Positions 15,691 through 24,135 of a stretch of 64,000 nucleotides of DNA are shown here, piece by piece. The DNA lies in contig NZ_JBDUUH010000002.1 of NCBI RefSeq assembly GCF_039939195.1, forward strand, positions 1-64,000, in the 5' to 3' direction. The notes under the pieces are model-generated. The model was not told the origin of the DNA, searched no databases, and saw only the letters and a list, made by a program, of their open reading frames with translations. The position numbers were made by a program, and so were the translations under genes. Source of the DNA: Foliimonas ilicis (GTDB taxonomy: Bacteria > Pseudomonadota > Alphaproteobacteria > Rhizobiales > Rhizobiaceae). Position 1 is the first letter of the stretch; the number at the start of each line of letters is the position of its first letter.

Positions 15691-16656
15691 TCAGCCGGCT
15701 TTTTTGAGCATTGCCTCGCGCGCGACGCGCAGCTTTGCGAAATCGTCGCCTGCGTGGTGGGACGAGCGTGTCAGCGGGCTTGAAGCGACGAGCAGGAAAC
15801 CCTTGGACTTGCCAACAGTCTCGTACGACTTGAATTCGTCTGGCGTGACAAAGCTCTTCACCGGGTGATGCTTCTTCGACGGGGCCAGATACTGCCCGAT
15901 CGTCATAAAATCGACATTGGCGCTGCGAAGATCGTCCATCAACTGAAGGATTTCGTGCCGTTCTTCGCCAAGCCCAACCATGATGCCGGATTTCGTGAAA
16001 ATCGATGGATCGATTTCCTTAACCCGCTGCAAAAGCCGGATCGAATGGAAATAGCGCGCGCCCGGACGAACGGTCAGATAGTTCGAAGGCACCGTTTCCA
16101 GATTGTGATTGAAGACGTCGGGCTTTGCCGCAACGACGATCTCCAGAGCGCCTTCCTTGCGCAGGAAGTCGGGTGTCAGAATTTCGATGGTTGTGTTCGG
16201 CGTTTCAGCACGGATCGCATAGATCACATCGGCAAAATGCTGCGCGCCGCCGTCAGCCAGATCGTCGCGATCGACGGACGTAATAACAACATGGGACAGG
16301 CCCATTTTCGCGACAGCCTTGGCCACGCTTCCCGGTTCGTTGGGATCAAGTGCCGTCGGAATGCCGGTCGCGACATTGCAGAATGCGCAGGCGCGCGTGC
16401 AAATCTCGCCCATAATCATGAAAGTCGCGTGCTTCTTTTCCCAGCATTCGCCGATGTTGGGGCAGCCAGCCTCTTCGCAAACCGTGACAAGCTTATGCGA
16501 TTTCACGATCTCGCGCGTTTCGGCATAGCCCTTTGATACGGGCGCTTTTACGCGAATCCAGTCGGGTTTGCGCAAGACTTCCTGATCCGGGCGATGCGCC
16601 TTTTCAGGGTGTCTTGGCCGCGGCTTGTTGGCTACATTGTCGAGAACAGTGACCAT
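15691..16656 (-). CDS. lipA: LipA, lipoyl synthase
   Basis: A 321-residue radical-SAM enzyme that inserts two sulphurs into octanoyl groups on lipoyl domains. Both iron-sulphur clusters can be seen: the auxiliary-cluster cysteines C60, C65 and C71 (CEEAGCPNIGEC) and the radical-SAM CxxxCxxC at C86, C90 and C93 (CTRACAFC). The C-terminal SSPLTRSSHHAGD includes the conserved serine ligand region. Its place beside pdhABC and lpdA is functional: the lipoyl domains on PdhB and PdhC are its substrates. Confidence 0.97.
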   Translation of the reverse strand: MVTVLDNVANKPRPRHPEKAHRPDQEVLRKPDWIRVKAPVSKGYAETREIVKSHKLVTVCEEAGCPNIGECWEKKHATFMIMGEICTRACAFCNVATGIPTALDPNEPGSVAKAVAKMGLSHVVITSVDRDDLADGGAQHFADVIYAIRAETPNTTIEILTPDFLRKEGALEIVVAAKPDVFNHNLETVPSNYLTVRPGARYFHSIRLLQRVKEIDPSIFTKSGIMVGLGEERHEILQLMDDLRSANVDFMTIGQYLAPSKKHHPVKSFVTPDEFKSYETVGKSKGFLLVASSPLTRSSHHAGDDFAKLRVAREAMLKKAG

Positions 16657-16667
16657 ATCTGACTATC

Positions 16668-16946
16668 TTACACGCTTTTGCGGCTTCGGCCGAATATCCA
16701 GAGAATGACGATGGCACCGGCAATGGCGACCACAAGATTTCCGAGGAAGCCGTAATAGTTGAAGTTAAGAAGACCGGCCAGGGTGCCGCCGACGAAGGAA
16801 CCAGCTATACCAACAAGGATGTTGGTGAACAGTCCATGATTGCTGCTGGTCGCCTTTTCCGCGACATAGCCTGCAAGAAAACCAATAACCAGCATTCCGA
16901 AAAACCCGACGCCGGGCATTCCCATGATTCCGTACTGCGGATCCAT
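16668..16946 (-). CDS. GlsB/YeaQ/YmgE-family membrane protein
   Basis: A 92-residue, very hydrophobic protein with three membrane segments and the family glycine motifs (GFLAGYVAEKAT; NILVGIAGSFVGG; NLVVAIAGAIVIL). These transglycosylase-associated small proteins are often stress-induced; their molecular role is unclear. A strong AAGGAGA sits before the ATG. It lies between lpdA and lipA on the same strand with about 80 bases on the lpdA side, so it could be read through from lpdA or have its own promoter. Confidence 0.85.
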   Translation of the reverse strand: MDPQYGIMGMPGVGFFGMLVIGFLAGYVAEKATSSNHGLFTNILVGIAGSFVGGTLAGLLNFNYYGFLGNLVVAIAGAIVILWIFGRSRKSV

Positions 16947-17028
16947 ATCGGTCTCCTTGGGCGGCTTTACGTCCTTCCCATATAGTCGAAGTCGAAGCGA
17001 CTAAACAGGGGCGCTGCCGACAAAGCTC

Positions 17029-18474
17029 CTATGCGTTAAGCGCGCGTCCATATGCGTCGAGAACACTTTCCTTCATCATTTCCGAAAGTGTCGGATGCGG
17101 GAAGATCGTGTGCATCAGTTCTTCCTCGGTCGTCTCCAGATTCATCGCGACGACAAAGCCTTGAATGAGCTCGGTGACTTCCGTGCCGATCATATGCGCG
17201 CCCAGCAATTGCCCGGTTTTCTTGTCGAAAATCGTCTTGATGAAGCCCTGATCTTCACCAAGCGCGATTGCCTTGCCGTTTGCCGCGAACTGGAAGCGGC
17301 CGACGCGAATGTCGTATCCAGCTTCCTTTGCCTTGGCCTCTGTCAGACCGACCGAGGCGACCTGCGGCTGGCAATAGGTGCAGCCGGGGATCTTGAGCTT
17401 GTCCATTGCGTGGACGCCCGGAACATTGCCGATCTTCTCGATGCAGACGACGCCTTCATGCTCCGCCTTGTGCGCCAGCATCGGCGGGCCGGCAACATCG
17501 CCGATCGCATAGATGCCCGGCACATTCGTCTTGCCGTAACCGTCGATGACCACACAGCCGCGCTCGGTTTTAACGCCAAGCGCTTCCAGTCCGAGATTTT
17601 CGATGTTTCCCTGCACGCCGACAGCCGAAATCATGCGGTCGGCGGTGATTTTCTGAACTTTGCCGTCCTTGGTCTCGATATGGGCGGTGACGGAGTTCGC
17701 ACCCTTTTCAACCTTGGTGACTTTTGCTTCGAGCAGGATTTTCATTCCCTGCTTCTCGAACTGCTTTTTCGCGAAAGCCGAGACTTCGGCGTCTTCTACC
17801 GGCATGACAGCAGGCATGAGTTCGACAACGGTCACATCCACGCCCATCGTGCGATAGAAGCTCGCGAATTCGATGCCGATTGCGCCGGAGCCCATGACCA
17901 GCAGGGATTTCGGCATTTCCTTCGGCACCATGGCCTCGAAGTAGGTCCAGATCAGCTTGCCGTCCGGCTCGATGCCCGGCAATGCACGCGGCCGAGCGCC
18001 TGTCGCGACGATAATGTGTTTTGCTGTGTAGGTGCCCTCGCCCTTGGTGCCTTTGGGAATCGGATGCTGCGGCTCCATCGGCTTTTTGGACGTTTTCGAA
18101 ACGACGATCTCGTTTGGCTTGGTGAGTTTGGCCTCGCCCCAGATGACATCAACCTTGTTCTTCTTCATCAGGAAGCCGACGCCGCCGTTCAAACGGGCAG
18201 AAACGCCGCGCGAGCGCTCAACGACGGCTTTTACGTCCGCCGTTACCGTTCCGTCGATCGTCAGGCCGTAGCTTTTGGCATGCTCTGCATAATGCTTGAT
18301 CTCGGCTGAACGCAGCAGCGCTTTCGTGGGGATGCAGCCCCAGTTCAGGCAGATGCCGCCCAGATGCTCGCGCTCGACGATCGCGGTCTTGAAGCCAAGT
18401 TGCGCGGAACGCACCGCGGTCACATAGCCACCGGGGCCGGAGCCGATGATGATGACGTCGTAATTTTCAGCCAC
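17029..18474 (-). CDS. lpdA: LpdA, dihydrolipoyl dehydrogenase (E3 of pyruvate dehydrogenase)
   Basis: A 481-residue FAD disulphide oxidoreductase that reoxidises dihydrolipoamide. The FAD fingerprint (DVIIIGSGPGGYVTA), the redox-active CLNWGC pair, the NAD-binding GSGAIGIEFASFY and the C-terminal dimer-interface HTIFPHPTLSEMM are all present. The start is GTG 18474 (MAENYDV), preceded by GGGGAGA; the frame remains open far upstream but the extension has no family match. Its presence in the pdh cluster suggests dedication to the pyruvate complex. Confidence 0.96.
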   Translation of the reverse strand: MAENYDVIIIGSGPGGYVTAVRSAQLGFKTAIVEREHLGGICLNWGCIPTKALLRSAEIKHYAEHAKSYGLTIDGTVTADVKAVVERSRGVSARLNGGVGFLMKKNKVDVIWGEAKLTKPNEIVVSKTSKKPMEPQHPIPKGTKGEGTYTAKHIIVATGARPRALPGIEPDGKLIWTYFEAMVPKEMPKSLLVMGSGAIGIEFASFYRTMGVDVTVVELMPAVMPVEDAEVSAFAKKQFEKQGMKILLEAKVTKVEKGANSVTAHIETKDGKVQKITADRMISAVGVQGNIENLGLEALGVKTERGCVVIDGYGKTNVPGIYAIGDVAGPPMLAHKAEHEGVVCIEKIGNVPGVHAMDKLKIPGCTYCQPQVASVGLTEAKAKEAGYDIRVGRFQFAANGKAIALGEDQGFIKTIFDKKTGQLLGAHMIGTEVTELIQGFVVAMNLETTEEELMHTIFPHPTLSEMMKESVLDAYGRALNA

Positions 18475-18491
18475 GGTGTATCTCCCCGTTT

Positions 18492-19130
18492 CTATAAAGC
18501 GAGCATGACGCGAACCATTGGTTCCAGCGCCGTGCCGATTGCTCGTGTGTTTTCTGCGTCGAGATGTACGCCATCCAGTGGTGTGGTCTTCGCTACCGAA
18601 TTGGCATCGAAGAACCCGCAGCCTTCCTGATCGGCGAGTTCGGAATAATGCGCGGCCAGAAATTTCGACGCTTCGTTGCCGCCTTCGAACATCGCCGAAA
18701 ATTCCTTGTCTTCGGTACGGCTGACGACAGGCGGTGCAACGATGAGAATTTGCGGCGCAGGCATATCGAACTGATACGAATGTCCGCTTACGATCTTGAT
18801 AAGCCTTGCAATTCCCTGACGCGCAGCAAGCGGATTGCCGTGAATCCACGGCTTCATGTCGTTGCTTCCAAGCATGATGATGACGAGATCGAGTGGCGAA
18901 TGCGTGCCGAGCAATGTCGGCAGGATGCGCGCTCCATTACGATCTTCGCCAGCCATATTGTCATCGAAAGCAGTCGTCCGGCCGTTCAAACCTTCGGCAA
19001 CCACGAGAAATTCCGAACCGAGCTTTTCCTGCAAAACGCTTGGCCAGCGATCTGCATATGCATGCCGCGTCGGCCCCTCGGCATTGTAGCCCCAGGTCAG
19101 CGAGTCGCCATAGCAGAGAACTGTCTTCAC
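18492..19130 (-). CDS. SGNH/GDSL-family hydrolase (arylesterase-like)
   Basis: A 212-residue serine hydrolase. Block I is CYGDSLTWG (nucleophile S10), block III is IIMLGSNDMKP, and block V is DGVHLD (D186 and H189 of the triad). The closest type is the cytosolic arylesterase/acyltransferase family exemplified by Mycobacterium smegmatis Act; no signal peptide is seen. The natural substrate is unknown. It begins at GTG 19130, overlapping the upstream secreted-protein gene by four bases (GTGA), and ends 18 bases before lpdA, so it sits inside the pdh operon. Confidence 0.9.
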   Translation of the reverse strand: MKTVLCYGDSLTWGYNAEGPTRHAYADRWPSVLQEKLGSEFLVVAEGLNGRTTAFDDNMAGEDRNGARILPTLLGTHSPLDLVIIMLGSNDMKPWIHGNPLAARQGIARLIKIVSGHSYQFDMPAPQILIVAPPVVSRTEDKEFSAMFEGGNEASKFLAAHYSELADQEGCGFFDANSVAKTTPLDGVHLDAENTRAIGTALEPMVRVMLAL

Positions 19131-19645
19131 TGCGCCGCCTCGCCCGATTTTTTCATCTTGTCAGCCTGCTCCTGCACCGGCACGGCGGAGGCGATGATGG
19201 CGTTGAAGATGGCGTCGCGATAGAGCTTCACGACCTGATCCTTTGTCTCTGTCGCCTTCGCATCGTCGATCCGGCCATCAGCGCCCATGTTCGAAAGCAG
19301 GTGCTCGACCTCTTCATCCGACAGATTTTCGGCGATGAAGCTGCGGGCCGTGCCTAGTATTTCACTCTGCATCCCAACGAGCCGCTCGCGGGTCAGTCGG
19401 ACACGCAGCTCCTCCGTGTCCTTGTTTTCCCGACCAGAGAACATGCCGGGAAATTTCCTGAGTTCGGCAATCAACCCATCGACATTCGTGAGGTAGGATT
19501 CTTCGAAACCAAACCTATCCGAAATGTGCTCTGCATTCTCCTGCGATGCCGCAAAAGCATGCGGCGTCGCAAGCATGAGGCTCCCGAACATGCCGGTGAC
19601 AGTCAATGCAAAGACGCATGATAGCCACAGTACAGTCTGCCTCAT
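19127..19645 (-). CDS. Secreted protein of unknown function within the pdh operon
   Basis: A 172-residue protein with an N-terminal signal peptide (hydrophobic stretch LWLSCVFALTVTGMFGSLML, then AFAA near residue 32). The mature part is highly charged and mostly helical, with no cysteines and no motif I recognise. ATG 19645 (MRQTV) is preferred because AGGGAAAG lies at the right distance; the frame is open eight codons further to a TTG. Its stop overlaps the SGNH hydrolase start by four bases. It follows pdhC by about 43 bases. A periplasmic protein translationally coupled to a cytosolic hydrolase between E2 and E3 is unexpected. Confidence 0.75.
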   Translation of the reverse strand: MRQTVLWLSCVFALTVTGMFGSLMLATPHAFAASQENAEHISDRFGFEESYLTNVDGLIAELRKFPGMFSGRENKDTEELRVRLTRERLVGMQSEILGTARSFIAENLSDEEVEHLLSNMGADGRIDDAKATETKDQVVKLYRDAIFNAIIASAVPVQEQADKMKKSGEAAQ

Positions 19646-19688
19646 GGTGCTTTCCCTCATCAGCTTCAATCACCTTGGCCAGCGAGCC

Positions 19689-21044
19689 TCAGACGAGCAT
19701 CCCCATCGGGTTTTCGATGTGACGCTTGAAGGCTGAGAGAAGTTCAGCACCCAAGGCACCATCGACGGCGCGGTGATCCGTAGACAGCGTGACGGACATG
19801 ATCGTGGCGATCTTGATTTCGCCATTCTTCACGACCGGACGCTCTTCGCCTGAACCGACGGCAAGGATCGTTGCATGCGGCGGATTGATGACTGCCGCGA
19901 AATCCTTGATGCCGAACATGCCGAGGTTGGAAACAGCAGTCGTTCCGCCCTGATATTCTTCGGGCTTCAGCTTGCGGTTTCGTGCACGCGCGGCCAGATC
20001 CTTCATCTCGTTGGAGATAACAGAAAGCGTCTTTTCGTCGGCCTTGCGAACGATCGGCGTAATCAAGCCACCCGGAATGGAAACGGCAACGCCGACATCC
20101 GCATGCTTGTGCTGAACCATTGCGGATTCGGTCCAGGACACATTGGCGGTCGGAACGTCCCGCAAGGCCAGCGCCATTGCCTTGATGACGAGGTCATTGA
20201 CCGAAAGCTTGTAGGCCGGAACGTCGCCCTTCTCCGTCTTTTTGACGGGAGCCGCATCGTTAAGCTGCTTGCGCAGCGCCAGAAGCGCATCGAGTTCGCA
20301 ATCGAGCGTCAGATAGAAATGCGGGATGGTCGTTTTCGCCTCGACGAGACGGCGCGCGATCGTCTTGCGCATTCCGTCATGCGGAATTAGCTCGTAGGAA
20401 CCTTCCTCGAAGAGTTTCAGCACCTGATCGTCCGACATGCCCTTGACTATGGGAGCCTGTTGAGCGCCAGAGTCCTTGCCTGCAGGAGCAGCTTTCGCGC
20501 CGCCTCCGGCAATCGCGGCTTCCACGTCCGCCTTGACCACGCGGCCATGCGGACCGGAGCCTTTCACGGCAGAAACATCGACACCGGCGTCCTTGGCAAT
20601 GCGGCGCGCGAGCGGCGATGCGAACGGGCGGTCGCCTTTATTCTCTGCCTTTGCAGGAGCCGCAGCTTGCGGAGCGGGAGCAGCCTTTGGCTCTTCAGCC
20701 TTCTTTTCCGCCGGTGCGGCCTCGGCCTTGGCGGCTTCCGGCTTGGCCTCTGCCTTGGCAGGCGCTTCGGCGCTTTCCGTAGCAGCCGCAGAAGCATCTT
20801 CGCCTTCTTCGACCAGCACGGCGATGACCGCGTTGACCTTTACGCCCTCGGTACCTGCCGCGACGAGAAGCTTCGCGACCGTTCCTTCATCGACGGCCTC
20901 GACTTCCATCGTGGCCTTGTCGGTTTCGATCTCGGCAATCACGTCACCAGGCGAAACCTTGTCGCCTTCCTTGACCAGCCATTTTGCCAGATTGCCCTCT
21001 TCCATCGTGGGAGAGAGGGCCGGCATCGTAATGTTAATCGGCAT
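19689..21044 (-). CDS. pdhC: PdhC (AceF), dihydrolipoamide acetyltransferase (E2)
   Basis: A 451-residue core enzyme of the pyruvate dehydrogenase complex. It has one lipoyl domain (lipoyl-lysine K43 in EIETDKATMEV), an Ala/Pro/Glu-rich linker to about residue 135, a peripheral subunit-binding domain (FASPLARRIAKDAGVDVSAV), and the catalytic acetyltransferase domain ending with DHRAVDGALGAELL, containing the active-site His. It follows pdhB by 14 bases. The lipoyl region carries an exact 47-bp match to pdhB (separate entries). Confidence 0.97.
   Translation of the reverse strand: MPINITMPALSPTMEEGNLAKWLVKEGDKVSPGDVIAEIETDKATMEVEAVDEGTVAKLLVAAGTEGVKVNAVIAVLVEEGEDASAAATESAEAPAKAEAKPEAAKAEAAPAEKKAEEPKAAPAPQAAAPAKAENKGDRPFASPLARRIAKDAGVDVSAVKGSGPHGRVVKADVEAAIAGGGAKAAPAGKDSGAQQAPIVKGMSDDQVLKLFEEGSYELIPHDGMRKTIARRLVEAKTTIPHFYLTLDCELDALLALRKQLNDAAPVKKTEKGDVPAYKLSVNDLVIKAMALALRDVPTANVSWTESAMVQHKHADVGVAVSIPGGLITPIVRKADEKTLSVISNEMKDLAARARNRKLKPEEYQGGTTAVSNLGMFGIKDFAAVINPPHATILAVGSGEERPVVKNGEIKIATIMSVTLSTDHRAVDGALGAELLSAFKRHIENPMGMLV
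20884..20930 (-). repeat. 47-bp exact direct repeat, copy in pdhC lipoyl domain
   Basis: Bases 20884-20930 are identical to 22293-22339. Both encode the lipoyl-lysine region (about codons 39-53) at the same distance from their start codons, 114 bases, so the copies are in the same codon phase. The run ends at mismatches on both sides. Confidence 0.9.
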
Positions 21045-21058
21045 TGCGTCCTCCCCGC

Positions 21059-22453
21059 TTAGCGATAGGTGACGGCTTTCACCGCCTCGACAACCTCACC
21101 GACATTCGGAAGCGCAAGCTTCTCGAGATTGGCGGCATACGGCATCGGCACATCTTTACCGGCAATAGTAACGACCGGCGCATCGAGATGATCGAACGCG
21201 CGCTGCATGATCTGGCTTGCGATATGATCGCCAACAGAACTCTGCGGGTAGCCTTCCTCGACCACGACCAGACGGTTGGTCTTCTTTACGGATTCGATAA
21301 TCGTGTCGAAATCCAGCGGGCGAATGGTGCGCAGATCGATGATTTCCGCATCGATACCGAGCTTGGCCAGTTCGGCCTCTGCCTTGACCACATAGGTCAT
21401 GCCAATGCCGAAGGAGACGATGGTAACGTCCTTGCCCTTCTTGTGCACGCGCGCCTTGCCGATCGGCAGGACGAAATCATCGAGCTTCGGCACGTCGAAA
21501 GACTGGCCGTAGAGGATTTCGTTTTCCAGAAAGATGACCGGGTTCGGATCACGGATCGCAGCCTTCAACAAGCCTTTCGCATCCGCTGCCGTGTAAGGCA
21601 TGACGACCTTGAGGCCAGGAATATGGCTGTACCATGCGGCGTAGCACTGCGAATGCTGGGCCCCGACGCGTGCAGCCGCGCCGTTAGGTCCACGGAACAC
21701 GATCGGCGCGCCCATCTGGCCGCCCGACATATAAAGCGTCTTCGCAGCAGAGTTTACGATCTGATCGATCGCCTGCATCGCGAAGTTGAACGTCATGAAT
21801 TCGACGATCGGCTTCAAGCCGGACATCGCAGCACCGACACCGACACCGGCAAAGCCGTGCTCAGTGATCGGCGTATCGACAACGCGCTTTGCGCCGAATT
21901 CCTGCAGCAAGCCTTGCGTGATCTTGTAGGCGCCCTGATATTCGGCGACTTCTTCGCCCATGACGAAAACGTCGGCGTCACGGCGCATTTCTTCGGCCAT
22001 CGCGTCACGAAGCGCTTCACGCACGGTGGTCGAAACCATTTCCGTGCCTGCCGGAATATCCGGGTCGGCAGCCACTTCCATTTTAGGAGCGGCTGGAACT
22101 GCCGCCTGCTTCTTTTCTGCAGGCTTTTCTTCCTGCACTTCGGCGTCCGCTGGTTTTTCAGCTTCGGCTTCCTGCTTCGCAGGGGCCTTTGCCGCATCGC
22201 CGGCGCTTTCGCCTTCAGCAAGCAGAACGGCGATAGGCGTATTCACCTTCACGCCTTCCGTGCCCTCGGCAATCAGAATCTTGCCGAGCGTACCTTCATC
22301 GACGGCCTCGACTTCCATCGTGGCCTTGTCGGTTTCGATTTCAGCAATAACGTCGCCGGGGCTAACGCTATCGCCTTCTTTCTTGAGCCATTTGGAAAGA
22401 TTGCCCTCTTCCATTGTCGGTGAGAGCGCGGGCATGAGAATTTCGATTGGCAT
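21059..22453 (-). CDS. pdhB: PdhB, pyruvate dehydrogenase E1 beta subunit with N-terminal lipoyl domain
   Basis: A 464-residue protein. Residues 1-75 form a lipoyl domain (K43 in ETDKATM), then an Ala/Glu/Lys-rich linker, and from about residue 140 the transketolase-type beta subunit (TVREALRDAMAEEM, VMGEEVAEYQGAYKITQGL, then the C-terminal transketolase domain). A lipoyl domain on E1 beta is a known feature of Rhizobiales PDH. The start is ATG 22453 with GGGAGGG before it; the frame is open 48 codons further without homology. It lies 14 bases after pdhA. Confidence 0.96.
   Translation of the reverse strand: MPIEILMPALSPTMEEGNLSKWLKKEGDSVSPGDVIAEIETDKATMEVEAVDEGTLGKILIAEGTEGVKVNTPIAVLLAEGESAGDAAKAPAKQEAEAEKPADAEVQEEKPAEKKQAAVPAAPKMEVAADPDIPAGTEMVSTTVREALRDAMAEEMRRDADVFVMGEEVAEYQGAYKITQGLLQEFGAKRVVDTPITEHGFAGVGVGAAMSGLKPIVEFMTFNFAMQAIDQIVNSAAKTLYMSGGQMGAPIVFRGPNGAAARVGAQHSQCYAAWYSHIPGLKVVMPYTAADAKGLLKAAIRDPNPVIFLENEILYGQSFDVPKLDDFVLPIGKARVHKKGKDVTIVSFGIGMTYVVKAEAELAKLGIDAEIIDLRTIRPLDFDTIIESVKKTNRLVVVEEGYPQSSVGDHIASQIMQRAFDHLDAPVVTIAGKDVPMPYAANLEKLALPNVGEVVEAVKAVTYR
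22293..22339 (-). repeat. 47-bp exact direct repeat, copy in pdhB lipoyl domain
   Basis: Identical to 20884-20930 in pdhC, 1409 bases away and in the same orientation. Both copies code for the same part of a lipoyl domain. Confidence 0.9.
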
Positions 22454-22467
22454 ATCTCTGCCCTCCC

Positions 22468-23508
22468 TTAAAGCGTGATGTCCGTATAGAGCTCGGATAC
22501 ATCCGGCTCCGGATCGGTCTGTGCGAAATCGGCGGAATCCGCAACGATATCGCGAACCTCCTTGTCGATCAGCTTCAGTTCGTCTTCGTTGGCCCACTTC
22601 TTCTCAAGAAGACGTGCTTTGACCTGCTCGATCGGGTCATGCTCCGAGCGCATCTTCTGGACTTCGTCCTTCGAGCGATATTTCGCAGGATCGGACATGG
22701 AATGGCCGCGATAGCGATAGGTTTCCATCTCAAGAATGATCGGGCCTTTGCCGGAACGGCACCATTCAAGCGCCAATTCAGCAGCGGAATTCACCGCGCG
22801 CACGTCCATTCCATCGACTTTAATGCCGGGAATTTTGAACGAAAGCCCGCGCTGAGAGAAATCCGTCTCCGCCGACGAACGGCTGACTGCCGTGCCCATC
22901 GCATAGCGATTGTTTTCGATGATGTAGATGACCGGCAGCTTCCACAAGGAAGCCATGTTGAAGCTTTCGTAGACCTGGCCTTGGTTGGCAGCACCGTCGC
23001 CGAAATAGGTCAGCGAGACGCTCTTGTTCTCGCGATAACGATTGGCGAAAGCCAGTCCGGTTCCCAGCGAAACCTGTGCGCCGACGATGCCGTGGCCGCC
23101 ATAGAAATTCTTTTCCTTGGAGAACATGTGCATGGAGCCGCCCTTCCCCCTGGAATAGCCACTCCGGCGACCGGTCAATTCCGCCATCACACCGCGAGGC
23201 GACATGTCCATCGCAAGCATGTGACCGTGATCGCGGTAAGCGGTGATCATCTGGTCGCCTTCGACAAGCGCCATCTGCATTCCGGTGACGACAGCTTCCT
23301 GACCTATATAAAGATGGCAGAAACCGCCGATGAAACCCATGCCGTAGAGCTGGCCAGCCTTTTCTTCAAAGCGCCGGATGAGCAGCATATCGCGATATGC
23401 CTTGAGCTCTTGTTCTTTGGTGAAATTTGCCGGCTTTGGCGCGACGGGCGCAGATGGGGTCTTTGCGTCCACCTTCCTGGCGGACGGTTTCTTGGCAGCA
23501 GCGGCCAT
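22468..23508 (-). CDS. pdhA: PdhA, pyruvate dehydrogenase E1 alpha subunit
   Basis: A 346-residue thiamine-diphosphate enzyme that decarboxylates pyruvate. The TPP motif begins GDGAANQGQVYESFNMA and ends IENN; the YRGHSMSDP phosphorylation-loop equivalent is also present. The first 30 residues are Ala/Lys/Pro-rich and probably disordered. It is the first gene of the pdhABC-lpdA-lipA stretch; about 180 bases separate it from ftsB upstream and hold a likely promoter. Confidence 0.97.
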   Translation of the reverse strand: MAAAAKKPSARKVDAKTPSAPVAPKPANFTKEQELKAYRDMLLIRRFEEKAGQLYGMGFIGGFCHLYIGQEAVVTGMQMALVEGDQMITAYRDHGHMLAMDMSPRGVMAELTGRRSGYSRGKGGSMHMFSKEKNFYGGHGIVGAQVSLGTGLAFANRYRENKSVSLTYFGDGAANQGQVYESFNMASLWKLPVIYIIENNRYAMGTAVSRSSAETDFSQRGLSFKIPGIKVDGMDVRAVNSAAELALEWCRSGKGPIILEMETYRYRGHSMSDPAKYRSKDEVQKMRSEHDPIEQVKARLLEKKWANEDELKLIDKEVRDIVADSADFAQTDPEPDVSELYTDITL

Positions 23509-23669
23509 AAATCACTCCCTGATAGCGTCTCTTAGCGGACACGTGTCGAACACGACTTTGGATCCGACGAATTCAGAGGAGGCTAGCACGCAAAACAGCA
23601 CTCCGCCATGCGGAAAAATGCATGGCTGTCATGCAGTTAAGCACTTAAAATCGTTAAATATATCGGAAA

Positions 23670-23688
23670 TTAACTTGAATTCAGTTAA
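23670..23688. promoter_or_regulatory. AT-rich near-palindrome upstream of pdhA
   Basis: TTAACTTGAATTCAGTTAA is a palindrome around GAATTC with one extra T, in a 60-bp stretch holding five TTAA tetramers (23637-23690). It lies just beyond the ftsB stop and 160 bases upstream of pdhA. It may be an operator or AT-rich promoter element for pdh, or part of the ftsB 3' end. No known consensus spacing (for example TTAA-N7-TTAA for CtrA) is met. Confidence 0.3.
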
Positions 23689-23689
23689 T

Positions 23690-24010
23690 TCAATTTTGAG
23701 CCGGCAACATGATCGTCACCTCATCCGGGCGCGATACATTGAGCGCGCGGCGCGCCAACTCATCCAGCATATCTCTTTCCAGCGTGCCATCGTGAAGCAA
23801 CTGCACTCTACTTTCGAGTTCGGTGCGCGTTTTGTTGATTGCCTGGTAATTTTTCTCGAGAACCGTAACGCGGTCCTGAAGCTGGTATTTCGAATACATG
23901 CCGAATTCGCCATGATAGGCGTGGAAACCGAAATAGGACAGGAAAAGCGCGCAAAGGCCCGGAACGATCAAACGTCCGGTATTTCGCTGTCTATGCTGTC
24001 TTGTCCACAT
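23690..24010 (-). CDS. ftsB: FtsB-like septum formation initiator (DivIC family)
   Basis: A 106-residue single-pass membrane protein: short basic N-terminus, one membrane helix (LIVPGLCALFLSYFGFHAY) and a periplasmic coiled coil (LQDRVTVLEKNYQAINKTRTELESRV in outline). This is the FtsB/DivIC architecture of the divisome complex FtsQLB. ATG 24010 (MWTRQ) is chosen because AGGGA lies about 8 bases upstream. In many Rhizobiales this gene lies directly upstream of pdhA, as here. Confidence 0.9.
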   Translation of the reverse strand: MWTRQHRQRNTGRLIVPGLCALFLSYFGFHAYHGEFGMYSKYQLQDRVTVLEKNYQAINKTRTELESRVQLLHDGTLERDMLDELARRALNVSRPDEVTIMLPAQN

Positions 24011-24092
24011 GGCCGATTCCCTTTGCGACAATGTGCATCGGTTTGCTTAATGGACGGTTACGGAGCCTTGATCCCGCCAACGCCAAAACGCA

Positions 24093-24120
24093 AAAGAACC
24101 CGCCAGATGGCAGGCTCTTT
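24093..24120 (-). terminator. Rho-independent terminator after the PRC-barrel gene
   Basis: On the minus strand AAAGAGCCTGCC (24120-24109), loop ATCT, GGCGGGTTCTTT (24104-24093) forms a 12-bp stem with two G-U pairs, closing in a T-rich 3' arm. It starts 15 bases beyond the PRC-barrel stop. Confidence 0.75.
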
Positions 24121-24135
24121 GCGAGAGTTATGAGG

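Noticed and set aside
17029..18849. A 606-residue version of LpdA with an N-terminal extension
   Set aside because: The extra 125 codons overlap the SGNH hydrolase gene in another frame and have no homology; GTG 18474 has a good GGGGAGA and gives the family start.
21044..22423. 459-codon open frame on the plus strand opposite pdhB
   Set aside because: Antisense to a well-supported E1 beta gene; composition and lack of motifs mark it as a shadow frame.
23637..23690. CtrA binding sites upstream of pdhA
   Set aside because: TTAA tetramers are present but with spacings of 4, 5, 12 and 11 rather than 7, so the consensus is not met; kept only as an unexplained AT-rich element.
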